Source: Chloroflexota bacterium
GTDB taxonomy: Bacteria; Chloroflexota; Limnocylindria; Limnocylindrales; CSP1-4
Direction of reading: 5' to 3'
DNA: 7,743 nt
NCBI GenBank assembly: GCA_021814735.1
Contig: JAKAHX010000063.1
Coordinates: forward strand, 1-7,743
Shown: positions 1 to 7,743 of the stretch, piece by piece
Layout of the letters: every line of letters starts with the position of its first letter
Numbering within the stretch: position 1 is the first letter of the stretch
Position numbers and translations under genes: made by a program
The notes under the pieces: generated by a model
What the model saw: only the letters and a program-made list of their open reading frames with translations
Database searches by the model: none
What the model was told of the DNA's origin: nothing

Positions 1-188
1 CCGACCACGACGTCGGCACCCCGATCGTGGCGGCGGTGGGCCTCCTCCAGCATCCTGTACGTCTTGCCGACGCCGGGTGCCATGCCCAGGTAGACCCGCA
101 GCCGTCCACGACCCTCGGGCTGGTCCGCGCGAACGCGCGCCAGCATCTCGTCCCCGGTCGGGCGCTCCTCGTCGATCCGATCGTCCAT
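1..188 (-). CDS. kdpD: KdpD sensor histidine kinase, N-terminal fragment (runs off window)
   Basis: KdpD is the membrane sensor kinase that controls kdp expression in response to K+ limitation or turgor. Only the first 62 or so codons are here; the rest lies beyond the left edge. The peptide contains RLRVYLG followed by GMAPGVGKT (residues 35-43), the Walker A of the cytoplasmic N-terminal KdpD domain, then LEEAHRR and GADVVVG, all typical of the family. I chose the ATG at 188 because it leaves about 29 residues before RLRVYLG, close to E. coli KdpD, and a GGAAGGA lies 11 nt upstream (206-200). In-frame ATGs at 230 and 227 would add 14 or 13 residues and start almost on the kdpC stop (TGAGATGATG); they cannot be excluded. 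Its position directly after kdpC implies cotranscription with the pump genes. The usual partner kdpE would be expected beyond the left edge and is not visible. Confidence 0.93.
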   Translation of the reverse strand, partial: MDDRIDEERPTGDEMLARVRADQPEGRGRLRVYLGMAPGVGKTYRMLEEAHRRHDRGADVVV

Positions 189-231
189 CCCGATCCGCGT
201 CCTTCCGTCCGATCCGTCCGGGTCCATCATC

Positions 232-837
232 TCAGCTGCCGGGCTGCAGCAGCCCGTCGAGAGCCAGGTTCAGTTGCAGCACGTTCACGTGCGCCGCCCC
301 CAGGAAGCCCAGCATGGGCCCGGAGGTGTGCTTCGCGACCAGTGCCTGGACGGCCGCCACCGTCATCCCCCGGGCCCGCGCCACGCGCGGCACCTGGTAG
401 GCGGCCGCTGCAGGGCTGATGTCCGGGTCGAGCCCGGATGCCGAAGCGGTCACCAGGTCGGCCGGGATCGGCGCATTGCCGTTCGCCTTCCGCAGCGCGT
501 CCACGCGCTGGACCACCTCCTCGATGAGGCGACGGCTCGTCGGCCCGAGGTTGGAACCGCCGGAACTGGTCGGGTCGTAGCCGCCCGGGTTCGAGGGCGT
601 GGCGCCGGCGGCCGATGGGCGACCCCAGAAATACTGCGGCTCGTCGAAGTACTGGCCGATCAGGGACGAGCCGACGGTCTTCCCGTCGACGACGATGAAC
701 GAGCCGTTGGCCTGGGTCGGGAACGCCAGCTGCGCCACCGCCGTGACCGCGGCCGGGTACACCAGCCCGGTGATCAGCGTGAGGATGGCGAGCAGCGCGA
801 TCGCGGGCCAGAGCTGGGTCCGGAGGAAGGCACGCAT
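232..837 (-). CDS. kdpC: KdpC, potassium-transporting ATPase subunit C
   Basis: KdpC is the single-span accessory subunit of the KdpFABC K+ pump; it is needed for assembly and activity. The 201-residue length is near the E. coli 190. A hydrophobic segment at about residues 11-33 is the membrane anchor. Family motifs follow: YFWGRPS (69-75), SGGSNLGPT (92-100), GLDPDISPAAA (135-145), and a C-terminal VNVLQLNLALD (184-194) matching the conserved end of the family. The ATG start sits 12 nt after the kdpB stop, with GGGAG overlapping that TAG stop and 8 nt of spacing, a good Shine-Dalgarno site. It lies between kdpB and kdpD in the canonical order. No truncation or missing motif is seen. Confidence 0.97.
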   Translation of the reverse strand: MRAFLRTQLWPAIALLAILTLITGLVYPAAVTAVAQLAFPTQANGSFIVVDGKTVGSSLIGQYFDEPQYFWGRPSAAGATPSNPGGYDPTSSGGSNLGPTSRRLIEEVVQRVDALRKANGNAPIPADLVTASASGLDPDISPAAAAYQVPRVARARGMTVAAVQALVAKHTSGPMLGFLGAAHVNVLQLNLALDGLLQPGS

Positions 838-849
838 CCCGGCCGCTCC

Positions 850-3120
<2,271 letters not shown>

Positions 3121-3123
3121 GGC

Positions 3124-4836
3124 TCAGAACACCTTTCCGGCGTGCAACAGGAATTCCTCGACGATCGGCCCGAGCGAGAGCGCCGGGAAGAAGGTGAGCG
3201 CGCCGACGATCACGAGGACGCCGATCAGGAGGCCGACCCAGAGCGCGCCCGTGGTGGGGAACGTGCCGAGCGACGGCGCCACGGCCCGCTTGCCGGCCAT
3301 GGAGCCGGCGATGGCGAGCGCCGGGATGATCTCCGCGAAGCGCCCGATCAGCATCGCAACGGCCCCTGCGATGTTGTAGAAGGGCGTGTTCCCGTTCAGA
3401 CCGGCGAACGCCGAGCCGTTGTTGCCGGTCATGCTCGAGAAGGCATACAGGATCTCGGTGAAGCCGTGGGGCCCGGCGTTGCCGAGGGCGGAGGTGCCGG
3501 CCGGCGTGACGGCCGCGATGGCGGTGAAGACCAGGATGCTGCCGGCCATGGCCAGCACGGCCAGCATCGCCATCTTCACCTCGAACGCCTCGATCTTCTT
3601 GCCGAGGTACTCGGGCGTGCGCCCCACCATCAGGCCGGCGATGAAGACGGCCAGGATCGCGCCGAAGACCAGGTGCCCGTAGAGGCCCGCCCCGATCCCG
3701 CCGGGTGCGACCTCCCCCAACTCGATGAGGAAGAGGGAGACGAGCCCGCCGAGCGGCAGGAAGCTGTCCTGCATGGCGTTGACCGCGCCCGTGCTGGTGC
3801 CCGTGGTCACGACCGAGAAGAGCGCGCTCGTCTGGGCCCCGAACCGGACCTCCTTGCCCTCCATGTTGCCGAGCGCCGTGCTGACCTGGCTCGGGAAGAG
3901 CGGGTTGGCCCGGATCTCGCTCGCCGTCGAGACCACGGCGGCAACCACGAGGATGAGCATCATCGCCGCGAAGAGCGCCCACCCCTGTCGCTCGTCCCCC
4001 GCCATCCGCCCGAACGTGTTGGTGAGGGCGAAGGGGACGAGCAGGATCAGGAACATCTCGATCCAGTTCGTCAGGCCGTTGGGGTTCTCGAACGGATGGG
4101 CGGAGTTCGCGTTGAAGAAGCCGCCCCCGTTGTTGCCGAGCTCCTTGATCGCCTCCTGGGAGGCCACTGGCCCAACCGGGATGGTCTGGGTGCCACCCTG
4201 GAGGGTGTGCACCAGCGCCGCCGGGTTGAACGACTGGACGACGCCCTGCGAGACCAGCACGATCGCGGCCACGAAGGCGACGGGGACCAGCAGGTAGAGC
4301 GTGGCGCGCGTGACGTCCACCCAGAAGTTGCCGATGGTGCGGATGCCGCGCCGCGTGAGCCCCCGGACCAGGGCCATCGCCACCGCGAGGCCCATCGCCG
4401 CGGAGGTGAAGTTGCGCACCGCGAGCCCCGCCATCTGGGTCAGGTCGCTCATCGTGGTCTCGCCGGCGTAGTTCTGCCAGTTGGTGTTCGTCTCGAAGCT
4501 GACCGCCGTGTTGAGGGCCAGGTTGGGGGCCACCGGGCCCACCCCGCCCGGGTTCAGGGGCAGCAGCTCCTGGACGCGCTGCTGGAGGTACAGCACGAGG
4601 ATCCCGACGAACGCGAAGACCAGCACGGAGATCGCGTACGAGGTCCACGCCTGCTCCCGCGACGCATCCACCCCGAGCGCCCGGTAGATGCCGCGCTCCA
4701 CGGGCCGGAGGACGGGCGCCAGGAAGGTCCGCTCGCCCGCCATCACGCGCTGGATGTAGCCGCCGAGCGGCCGCGTCGCCAGGAGGATCGCAGCGAGCAG
4801 GGTCAGGCCCTGGACGAGGGCCTCCAGGTTGGTCAC
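3124..4836 (-). CDS. kdpA: KdpA, K+-binding channel-like subunit
   Basis: KdpA is the superfamily-of-K+-transporters subunit that binds and selects K+ in the KdpFABC complex. The protein is 570 residues (E. coli 557), rich in membrane helices, and has the four pore-loop filter regions: TNTNWQ (116-121), GNNGGGFFNANSAHPFENP (234-252), TTGTSTGAVNAMQDS (344-358) and TGNNGSAFAGL (470-480). The conserved cytosolic motif VGRTPEYLGKKIE (404-416) is also present. In the third filter this protein has TSTGAV where E. coli has ASCGAV, a mild substitution. The GTG start at 4836 is supported by AGAGGGG (4848-4842) 5 nt upstream, which overlaps the kdpF stop codon, and by the family-like N-terminus. It sits 10 nt after kdpF and 3 nt before kdpB, indicating one transcript and probable translational coupling. 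Confidence 0.98.
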   Translation of the reverse strand: MTNLEALVQGLTLLAAILLATRPLGGYIQRVMAGERTFLAPVLRPVERGIYRALGVDASREQAWTSYAISVLVFAFVGILVLYLQQRVQELLPLNPGGVGPVAPNLALNTAVSFETNTNWQNYAGETTMSDLTQMAGLAVRNFTSAAMGLAVAMALVRGLTRRGIRTIGNFWVDVTRATLYLLVPVAFVAAIVLVSQGVVQSFNPAALVHTLQGGTQTIPVGPVASQEAIKELGNNGGGFFNANSAHPFENPNGLTNWIEMFLILLVPFALTNTFGRMAGDERQGWALFAAMMLILVVAAVVSTASEIRANPLFPSQVSTALGNMEGKEVRFGAQTSALFSVVTTGTSTGAVNAMQDSFLPLGGLVSLFLIELGEVAPGGIGAGLYGHLVFGAILAVFIAGLMVGRTPEYLGKKIEAFEVKMAMLAVLAMAGSILVFTAIAAVTPAGTSALGNAGPHGFTEILYAFSSMTGNNGSAFAGLNGNTPFYNIAGAVAMLIGRFAEIIPALAIAGSMAGKRAVAPSLGTFPTTGALWVGLLIGVLVIVGALTFFPALSLGPIVEEFLLHAGKVF

Positions 4837-4846
4837 GGGTGCCCCT

Positions 4847-4936
4847 CTAGAACTTCTCGGGACGGAGCAGGGCGTAGAGCAGGTAGATGGCGAGCGCGAG
4901 CACGATGACGCCGCCGACCAGGTCCTGGAGCGTCAC
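4847..4936 (-). CDS. kdpF: KdpF, small stabilising subunit of the K+ pump
   Basis: This 29-residue single-span peptide is encoded immediately before kdpA. It begins MTLQDLVGG from a GTG codon, has a hydrophobic segment at about residues 6-24, and ends YALLRPEKF, which is the typical KdpF tail (E. coli KdpF is also 29 residues and ends YALINAEAF). KdpF binds at the KdpA/KdpB membrane interface and stabilises the complex. A GGAGG at 4949-4945 sits 8 nt before the GTG. The start overlaps the stop of the preceding micro-ORF as GTGA, and the stop (TAG, 4849-4847) overlaps the kdpA Shine-Dalgarno sequence. Because of its length and GTG start it is easily missed by gene finders. Confidence 0.92.
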   Translation of the reverse strand: MTLQDLVGGVIVLALAIYLLYALLRPEKF

Positions 4937-5025
4937 CCCATGAGCCTCCGGCACAGCCAGACGAACCCCGCGAACGCGAGGCCCGAGACCCCCACGAGGG
5001 CGAGCATCGCCAGGTCAGCGAGCAT
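4933..5025 (-). CDS. Small single-span membrane peptide encoded upstream of kdpF
   Basis: A 30-codon ORF lies between the receiver gene and kdpF. It starts MLADLAMLAL, has a hydrophobic stretch at about residues 3-24 including GLAFAGFVWL, and ends CRRLMG, so it looks like a single membrane helix with a positively charged tail. Translation signals are strong: AGGAGGAG (5037-5030) precedes the ATG, giving AGGAGG 6 nt of spacing. The ATG lies inside the end of the receiver gene (11-nt overlap) and the TGA stop overlaps the kdpF GTG as GTGA. It is not KdpF, which follows as a separate ORF with its own family tail. From memory, small ORFs with a hydrophobic stretch and a C-x-R-L-like end occur before kdpF in other bacteria, but I cannot verify this here. 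A role as an extra Kdp accessory peptide, or as a coupling leader for kdpF, is inference. Confidence 0.72.
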   Translation of the reverse strand: MLADLAMLALVGVSGLAFAGFVWLCRRLMG

Positions 5026-5431
5026 CCGGCTCCTCCTCGGCCCACGCCGATCCGCGGCCGCCGCGGGTCGTCCGTTCGATGGTGGCGACGAGCGTCTCCA
5101 GCGCGAACGGCTTGGGCAGGTAGCCGGCGACTTGGAACTCGCGCAGCCGCGTGGCGGGCACGTGGGTGGCCGTCACCACCACCACGGGCGGATCGCCGGC
5201 CGCCCGGAGCGCGCCGCCGCGCAGCAGGGACCAGCCGCTGTCTCCGGGCAGGTTGATGTCCAGGATCACGAGCGTCGGCCGGTACCCGCCGACCAGGGCG
5301 GCCTCGGCAGCCTCGGCCGATGGCTCGATCCGGACGTCCGCCCCGCGGGCACGCAGGTAGCGCCGGATCGCCGCCGCGAACGGTTCGTCGTCCTCGACCA
5401 GCAGGATCCGCGCCACATCGGGATCAGCCAT
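5015..5431 (-). CDS. Stand-alone response-regulator receiver protein
   Basis: This 138-residue protein is a CheY-like receiver domain with no output domain. It shows ILLVEDDE at 9-16 (acidic Asp14/Asp15), the phospho-acceptor Asp58 in VILDINLPGDSGW, the switch Thr87 in VVVVTATH, and the conserved Lys107 in YLPKPFALETL. After helix 5 only about 18 residues remain, ending in an acidic EEEPDAR, so there is no room for the winged-helix domain of a KdpE. The ATG at 5431 overlaps the preceding gene by 8 nt, and the 3' end overlaps the micro-ORF by 11 nt, placing it in the kdp transcript. It could be a phospho-acceptor or phosphate sink for KdpD or another kinase, or act by protein-protein contact. 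The partner cannot be read from the sequence. Confidence 0.9.
   Translation of the reverse strand: MADPDVARILLVEDDEPFAAAIRRYLRARGADVRIEPSAEAAEAALVGGYRPTLVILDINLPGDSGWSLLRGGALRAAGDPPVVVVTATHVPATRLREFQVAGYLPKPFALETLVATIERTTRGGRGSAWAEEEPDAR
5030..5037 (-). promoter_or_regulatory. Shine-Dalgarno site for the micro-ORF before kdpF
   Basis: AGGAGGAG on the minus strand lies within the last codons of the receiver gene (its Glu-Glu-Glu run), with AGGAGG spaced 6 nt from the ATG at 5025. It is one of the best ribosome binding sites in the kdp cluster and is the main reason to believe the 30-codon ORF is translated. A Glu run also generates GAGGAG by chance, which tempers the argument. Confidence 0.7.
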
Positions 5432-5714
5432 CGATCCGCTGCGCGGTGATGTCGCAGCCCGCGTCGTCGGGCCACCACGAGGGCACCAGCTCGACGCCGA
5501 CGGCGCCGGCCTCGTCGCTCAGCAGCGCGAGCAGCTGTTCGCCGAACGCCAGCCCCGAGACGGCCACCCGGCTCGCGGTGCCCCGCGCGACGAGCGCGAT
5601 GGCCGCTCGGACGTCGTCGGTCTCGCTGTGAAGGCGCGCCTGGGTCGCGTCCGCGTCCAGCGCGGCGACGGGTGAGGGTCGCGTGCCGTTGCCTGTCGCT
5701 CGGTACCTGTCCAT
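5424..5714 (-). CDS. Uncharacterised small protein at the head of the kdp operon
   Basis: I do not recognise this protein. From the ATG at 5714 it is 96 residues; an in-frame GTG at 5732 would add MAHARD. Neither start has a convincing Shine-Dalgarno sequence, so the start is uncertain. After a polar, probably unstructured N-terminus, residues 26-45 look helical (DDVRAAIALVARG), followed by a likely beta strand SRVAVSGL (48-55), a helix EQLLALLSDEAG (59-70), and strands near GVELVPSWW and CDITAQRI. The pattern suggests a small cytosolic alpha/beta domain. No signal peptide, membrane segment or catalytic motif is evident. The TGA stop falls inside the first codons of the receiver gene (8-nt overlap), so the two are likely cotranslated and may work together. 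Coding status rests on that overlap and on the absence of a better frame. Confidence 0.62.
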   Translation of the reverse strand: MDRYRATGNGTRPSPVAALDADATQARLHSETDDVRAAIALVARGTASRVAVSGLAFGEQLLALLSDEAGAVGVELVPSWWPDDAGCDITAQRIDG

Positions 5715-5770
5715 GTCCCGAGCGTGCGCCACGGCGCCAAGAGGAACCGGGGTCGCGGCCCGGCGCGATC

Positions 5771-5789
5771 GCTCAACAGGGGCTCAACA
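5771..5789. repeat. Tandem GCTCAACA direct repeat upstream of the kdp operon
   Basis: GCTCAACA occurs at 5771-5778 and again at 5782-5789, exactly 11 bp apart, or about one helical turn. On the transcribed minus strand this reads TGTTGAGC-CCC-TGTTGAGC. It sits in the 85-bp gap between the reductase stop and the first gene of the kdp cluster, where an operon promoter or operator would be expected. The TTGAGC core also resembles a -35 hexamer, but I see no matching -10. A regulator-binding role is inference. Confidence 0.4.
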
Positions 5790-5817
5790 CGGACCGGACG
5801 GCCGCGTTGCGCTGCCG

Positions 5818-6441
5818 TCAGGCGCCCAGCAGCTTGAAGGCCATCCGGTGGCCCTTCGACCTGTCCAGCACCAGCGCGAACCAGAGGGCAGCCAGCGCAT
5901 CGACGAGGTCGGCGCGTTCCGGCCCTCCGACCCAGATCGGCCGAAGTCCCACGTCCTCGATGAGCCCCGCCACGGCGGCACGCCCGGCGCCGTCGGGGCC
6001 GGCGAAGAAGAGGTCCACCACGGCACCCTCGACCACCGGATCGGCCAGGATCTCCCACCCGAACGCGTTGAAGGCTCGGTAGGCCGCCGCGGTCGGGCAT
6101 GCCTTCATGATGAGGTCGAGGCTGTTGGCCGGCCCGGCGTCCCCCAGCCGGTTCGTCGCGTCGATGACGATCCTGCCGCGCAGGGCGCTCCGGAGCCCCG
6201 CCGTCAGCGACGGCATGGCGCTGCCCGGCACGGCGAACACCACCACCTCGCCGGCCGAGACGGCCTCCCCGACGGGAGCGGCGGAACATTGCCACCCGAG
6301 TTCCGCCACGAGCCCGCTCGCCCGCGATCCAGCCGGATCCCGCACGCCGAGGATGACCCGGTGCCCGGCCGCGACCCACCTGCGGGCCAGCGTCCCACCG
6401 ATGTTCCCGGCACCGATGATGGCGATCGTGGACGACGGCAC
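5818..6441 (-). CDS. COG2085-type NAD(P)-binding oxidoreductase, F420:NADPH reductase-like
   Basis: The 207-residue protein starts with a Rossmann fold: IAIIGAGNIGGTLARRW (6-22) is the glycine-rich dinucleotide loop, and RVILGVRDP (28-36) is strand 2, whose Arg34 could contact the 2'-phosphate of NADP. Further features are VVVFAVPGSAM (66-76) and IVIDATNRL (91-99). The C-terminal part includes AFNAFGW (123-129) and GHRMAFKLLG (197-206), resembling the end of archaeal F420-dependent NADP reductase (Fno). The family moves hydride between NADP(H) and F420 or another partner; which one applies here is open, since many bacterial COG2085 members are uncharacterised. The GTG start has AAAGGAGG (6455-6448) at 6-nt spacing, an excellent site that fixes the start. 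It is 85-100 nt upstream of the kdp cluster on the same strand, so some read-through is possible, but no functional link is obvious. Confidence 0.85.
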   Translation of the reverse strand: MPSSTIAIIGAGNIGGTLARRWVAAGHRVILGVRDPAGSRASGLVAELGWQCSAAPVGEAVSAGEVVVFAVPGSAMPSLTAGLRSALRGRIVIDATNRLGDAGPANSLDLIMKACPTAAAYRAFNAFGWEILADPVVEGAVVDLFFAGPDGAGRAAVAGLIEDVGLRPIWVGGPERADLVDALAALWFALVLDRSKGHRMAFKLLGA

Positions 6442-6455
6442 GGACCCCCTCCTTT
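6442..6455 (-). promoter_or_regulatory. Strong Shine-Dalgarno site for the COG2085 reductase
   Basis: The minus strand reads AAAGGAGGGGGTCC immediately before the GTG at 6441. AAAGGAGG ends 6 nt before the start codon, a near-perfect anti-16S match that decides the GTG start. Confidence 0.85.
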
Positions 6456-6502
6456 GTCCCGACTCCGAAGGATGTCCGGCAACTATGCCACGGCACGCGC
6501 CG

Positions 6503-6527
6503 GGCGCCGTTTCGGGCTCCCGGCGCC
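6503..6527. other. GC-rich inverted repeat between two genes, weak terminator candidate
   Basis: GGCGCCG at 6503-6509 can pair with CGGCGCC at 6521-6527 around an 11-nt loop. It lies 56 nt past the stop of the Cys/His-module gene and before the reductase gene. No T-run follows on the minus strand, so it is not a canonical intrinsic terminator, and such repeats are common by chance at this G+C content. Confidence 0.25.
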
Positions 6528-6582
6528 GGGGCTCACATCCGCGTGCCGATCGCCGACGGGGCGCGGCGTCTCCGCTGCAGGC

Positions 6583-7743
6583 TCAGCCCGGTTCCGGGGC
6601 CAGCCACCGGTCCTGCAGGATGGTCGTGCCCACCGCGGCCGCCATGGCGCGCGACCAGGCGGATCGCTCCGGGCCCGCCGGCTCGTATCGCACCGACCAC
6701 GACGACTTGCGCCCGGCCTCCCCGAGCTCCCAGCGGAGCATGGCCACCCTGCCCGACGCGACCGCCCGTGCCAGGGCGAAGGCCCCGGCGGACCACGTCC
6801 CACGGGCCCCCTCGAGATGCCGGAGGCAGATCCCGTCGGACCGTTCGTAGTGTTCGCGCCCCGTCGACGTCTGGAGCATCGCGTCGAGCAGGCCGAGGAC
6901 CGACTCGCGCGCGTCGGCCATCGCCCGGCACGCCGGACACCTCCCGCGGGGACGTACCCGCTCCCGCCGCGCGCCGAGGGCGGCCTCCGGGTGCAGCGCC
7001 GATGCCGCGAACGTCAGGGGAGACGGCCGGCGCCATTCGTGCTGCGTCTCGTTCGGCCTCCAGGCCGACCAGTCCCGCAGCGCCGCCGAGAGGCGCGCCG
7101 CCGCACCGGGAGCCGGCAGCTCGTGGGGCTCCGGCAGGGCCAGGGCGTACGGCCGCCACGCCGACACGAGCGCCTCCACCGCGCGCGTCGCGATCTCCGG
7201 CGACTCCAGCGCCGCGTCCCGCACGTGGGCCTCGCAGAGGAGGTCGAGATCCGCGTCGGACTGTCCCTCCGCACGTCGTGCCGCCCGCCACCGGAGCAGG
7301 TGCGCCACCGCGGCATCCACCGCCGAGCAGACCGGACACCGGGCAGCCTCCAGCTCACCCACGAGCGCGTCGGCCGTCCAGGCACCGCCGCCCCATGGCG
7401 TCTCACGGGCAACGGGTTGGTCCCCCGGCGGTCGCGCCGCTGGCTCCGGGTGTCCCTGCGCCGCCGGCACCTCGCCGGGATCCGGGTGCAGGAGCGCGTC
7501 AGGACCGGGAGCCTCGGTCGTCGCCCCTGCGCGCACGTGGGCGTCGAGGTCGGCGCCGAGCAACGCATCGAGCCCAGGCGCCCGGGTGCCCCGCGACGTC
7601 ACGCCGTCGGGCGCGCGCTCGAGGAGCGGCACCAGCCGGTCGCGCAACTCGGGGAGCCTGGTCCACGGCCAACGATCCACCAGCGCCACCAGGTGCGGCC
7701 GGCAGAGGCCGTCCGCCGATCGGGGAACCGTGGGATCGCCGGC
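6583..7743 (-). CDS. Multi-module CPxC...CxxH protein, DUF6062-like, 5' end outside window
   Basis: The frame stays open to the right edge, so the gene is partial; the GTG at 7689 is an internal Val codon. Counting from the first in-window codon, residues 12-18 read GLCRPHL, the second half of a Cys/His module. A second module has CPVC (136-139) and LCEAH (169-173). A third has CPAC (269-272) and ICLRHL (305-310). The CPxC...CxxH spacing suggests metal (probably zinc) or disulfide-type sites. The C-terminal part, with SWSVRYEPAGPERSAW (348-363), resembles what I recall of DUF6062 proteins, whose function is unknown. Modules are separated by Pro/Ala/Gly-rich linkers, for example in-window residues 70-120. 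No signal peptide or membrane segment is visible in this part. Biochemical function is not assigned; the family name is moderately certain and the metal binding is inferred. Confidence 0.8.
   Translation of the reverse strand, partial: AGDPTVPRSADGLCRPHLVALVDRWPWTRLPELRDRLVPLLERAPDGVTSRGTRAPGLDALLGADLDAHVRAGATTEAPGPDALLHPDPGEVPAAQGHPEPAARPPGDQPVARETPWGGGAWTADALVGELEAARCPVCSAVDAAVAHLLRWRAARRAEGQSDADLDLLCEAHVRDAALESPEIATRAVEALVSAWRPYALALPEPHELPAPGAAARLSAALRDWSAWRPNETQHEWRRPSPLTFAASALHPEAALGARRERVRPRGRCPACRAMADARESVLGLLDAMLQTSTGREHYERSDGICLRHLEGARGTWSAGAFALARAVASGRVAMLRWELGEAGRKSSWSVRYEPAGPERSAWSRAMAAAVGTTILQDRWLAPEPG

Noticed and set aside
5015..5431. Calling the receiver gene kdpE
   Set aside because: KdpE needs a C-terminal winged-helix DNA-binding domain. 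This protein ends about 18 residues after the receiver fold, with a normal stop codon and no remnant of an output domain downstream.
5519..6496. A 325-codon minus-strand frame overlapping the reductase
   Set aside because: It has low-complexity Arg/Gly composition. The alternative frame has a Rossmann motif, an Fno-like C-terminus and a near-perfect Shine-Dalgarno site.
6480..6500. CATAGT-like -10 box upstream of the reductase gene
   Set aside because: No -35-like hexamer is found at a suitable distance, and a single AT-richer hexamer in G+C-rich DNA is weak evidence.
6503..6527. Hairpin as a proven intrinsic terminator
   Set aside because: It has a 7-bp GC stem but no T-run on the minus strand; it is kept only as a low-confidence inverted repeat.
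7687..7689. GTG at 7689 as the start of the Cys/His-module gene
   Set aside because: The frame continues without a stop to the window edge and encodes GLCRPHL just upstream, which matches the module pattern, so this codon is internal.

Overview
The window is a G+C-rich stretch of bacterial chromosome (my estimate by eye is close to 70%). All convincing genes lie on the minus strand, so it reads from right to left. Base composition, frequent GTG starts, dense stop/start overlaps and the style of the Kdp proteins suggest a Chloroflexota- or Actinomycetota-like bacterium. That placement is inference; no marker gene is present to confirm it.

Layout in transcription order. (1) 7743-6583: the 3' part of a gene for a soluble protein with repeated CPxC...CxxH modules, probably of the DUF6062 type. 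It is open at the window edge, and its first in-window residues are already the second half of a module. (2) 6441-5818: a COG2085-type NAD(P)-binding reductase related to F420:NADPH oxidoreductase, with an excellent ribosome binding site. (3) An 85-bp gap holding a one-helical-turn direct repeat. (4) 5714-5424: a 96-102 aa protein I do not recognise. (5) 5431-5015: a stand-alone response-regulator receiver domain. (6) 5025-4933: a 30-codon membrane micro-ORF. (7) 4936-4847: kdpF. (8) 4836-3124: kdpA. (9) 3120-850: kdpB. (10) 837-232: kdpC. (11) 188-1: the start of kdpD, cut by the window edge.

Items 4-11 look like one tightly packed operon. The unknown protein overlaps the receiver by 8 nt, the receiver overlaps the micro-ORF by 11 nt, and the micro-ORF overlaps kdpF through a GTGA stop/start. 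kdpF, A, B, C and D then follow at gaps of 3 to about 43 nt. KdpFABC is the high-affinity ATP-driven K+ uptake pump: KdpA is the channel-like K+ subunit, KdpB the P-type ATPase, and KdpC and KdpF accessory subunits. KdpD is the sensor kinase that normally controls its expression. Catalytic and selectivity motifs of A, B and C are intact, so the pump should be functional.

The main oddities are the short ORF between the receiver and kdpF, the output-less receiver plus unknown protein at the head of the kdp operon, two lineage-type additions in KdpB (a basic N-terminal extension and an Ala/Pro/Gly/Thr-rich insert in the nucleotide-binding domain), and the multi-module Cys/His protein at the right edge. 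I found no tRNA, rRNA, CRISPR array, transposon or prophage feature.
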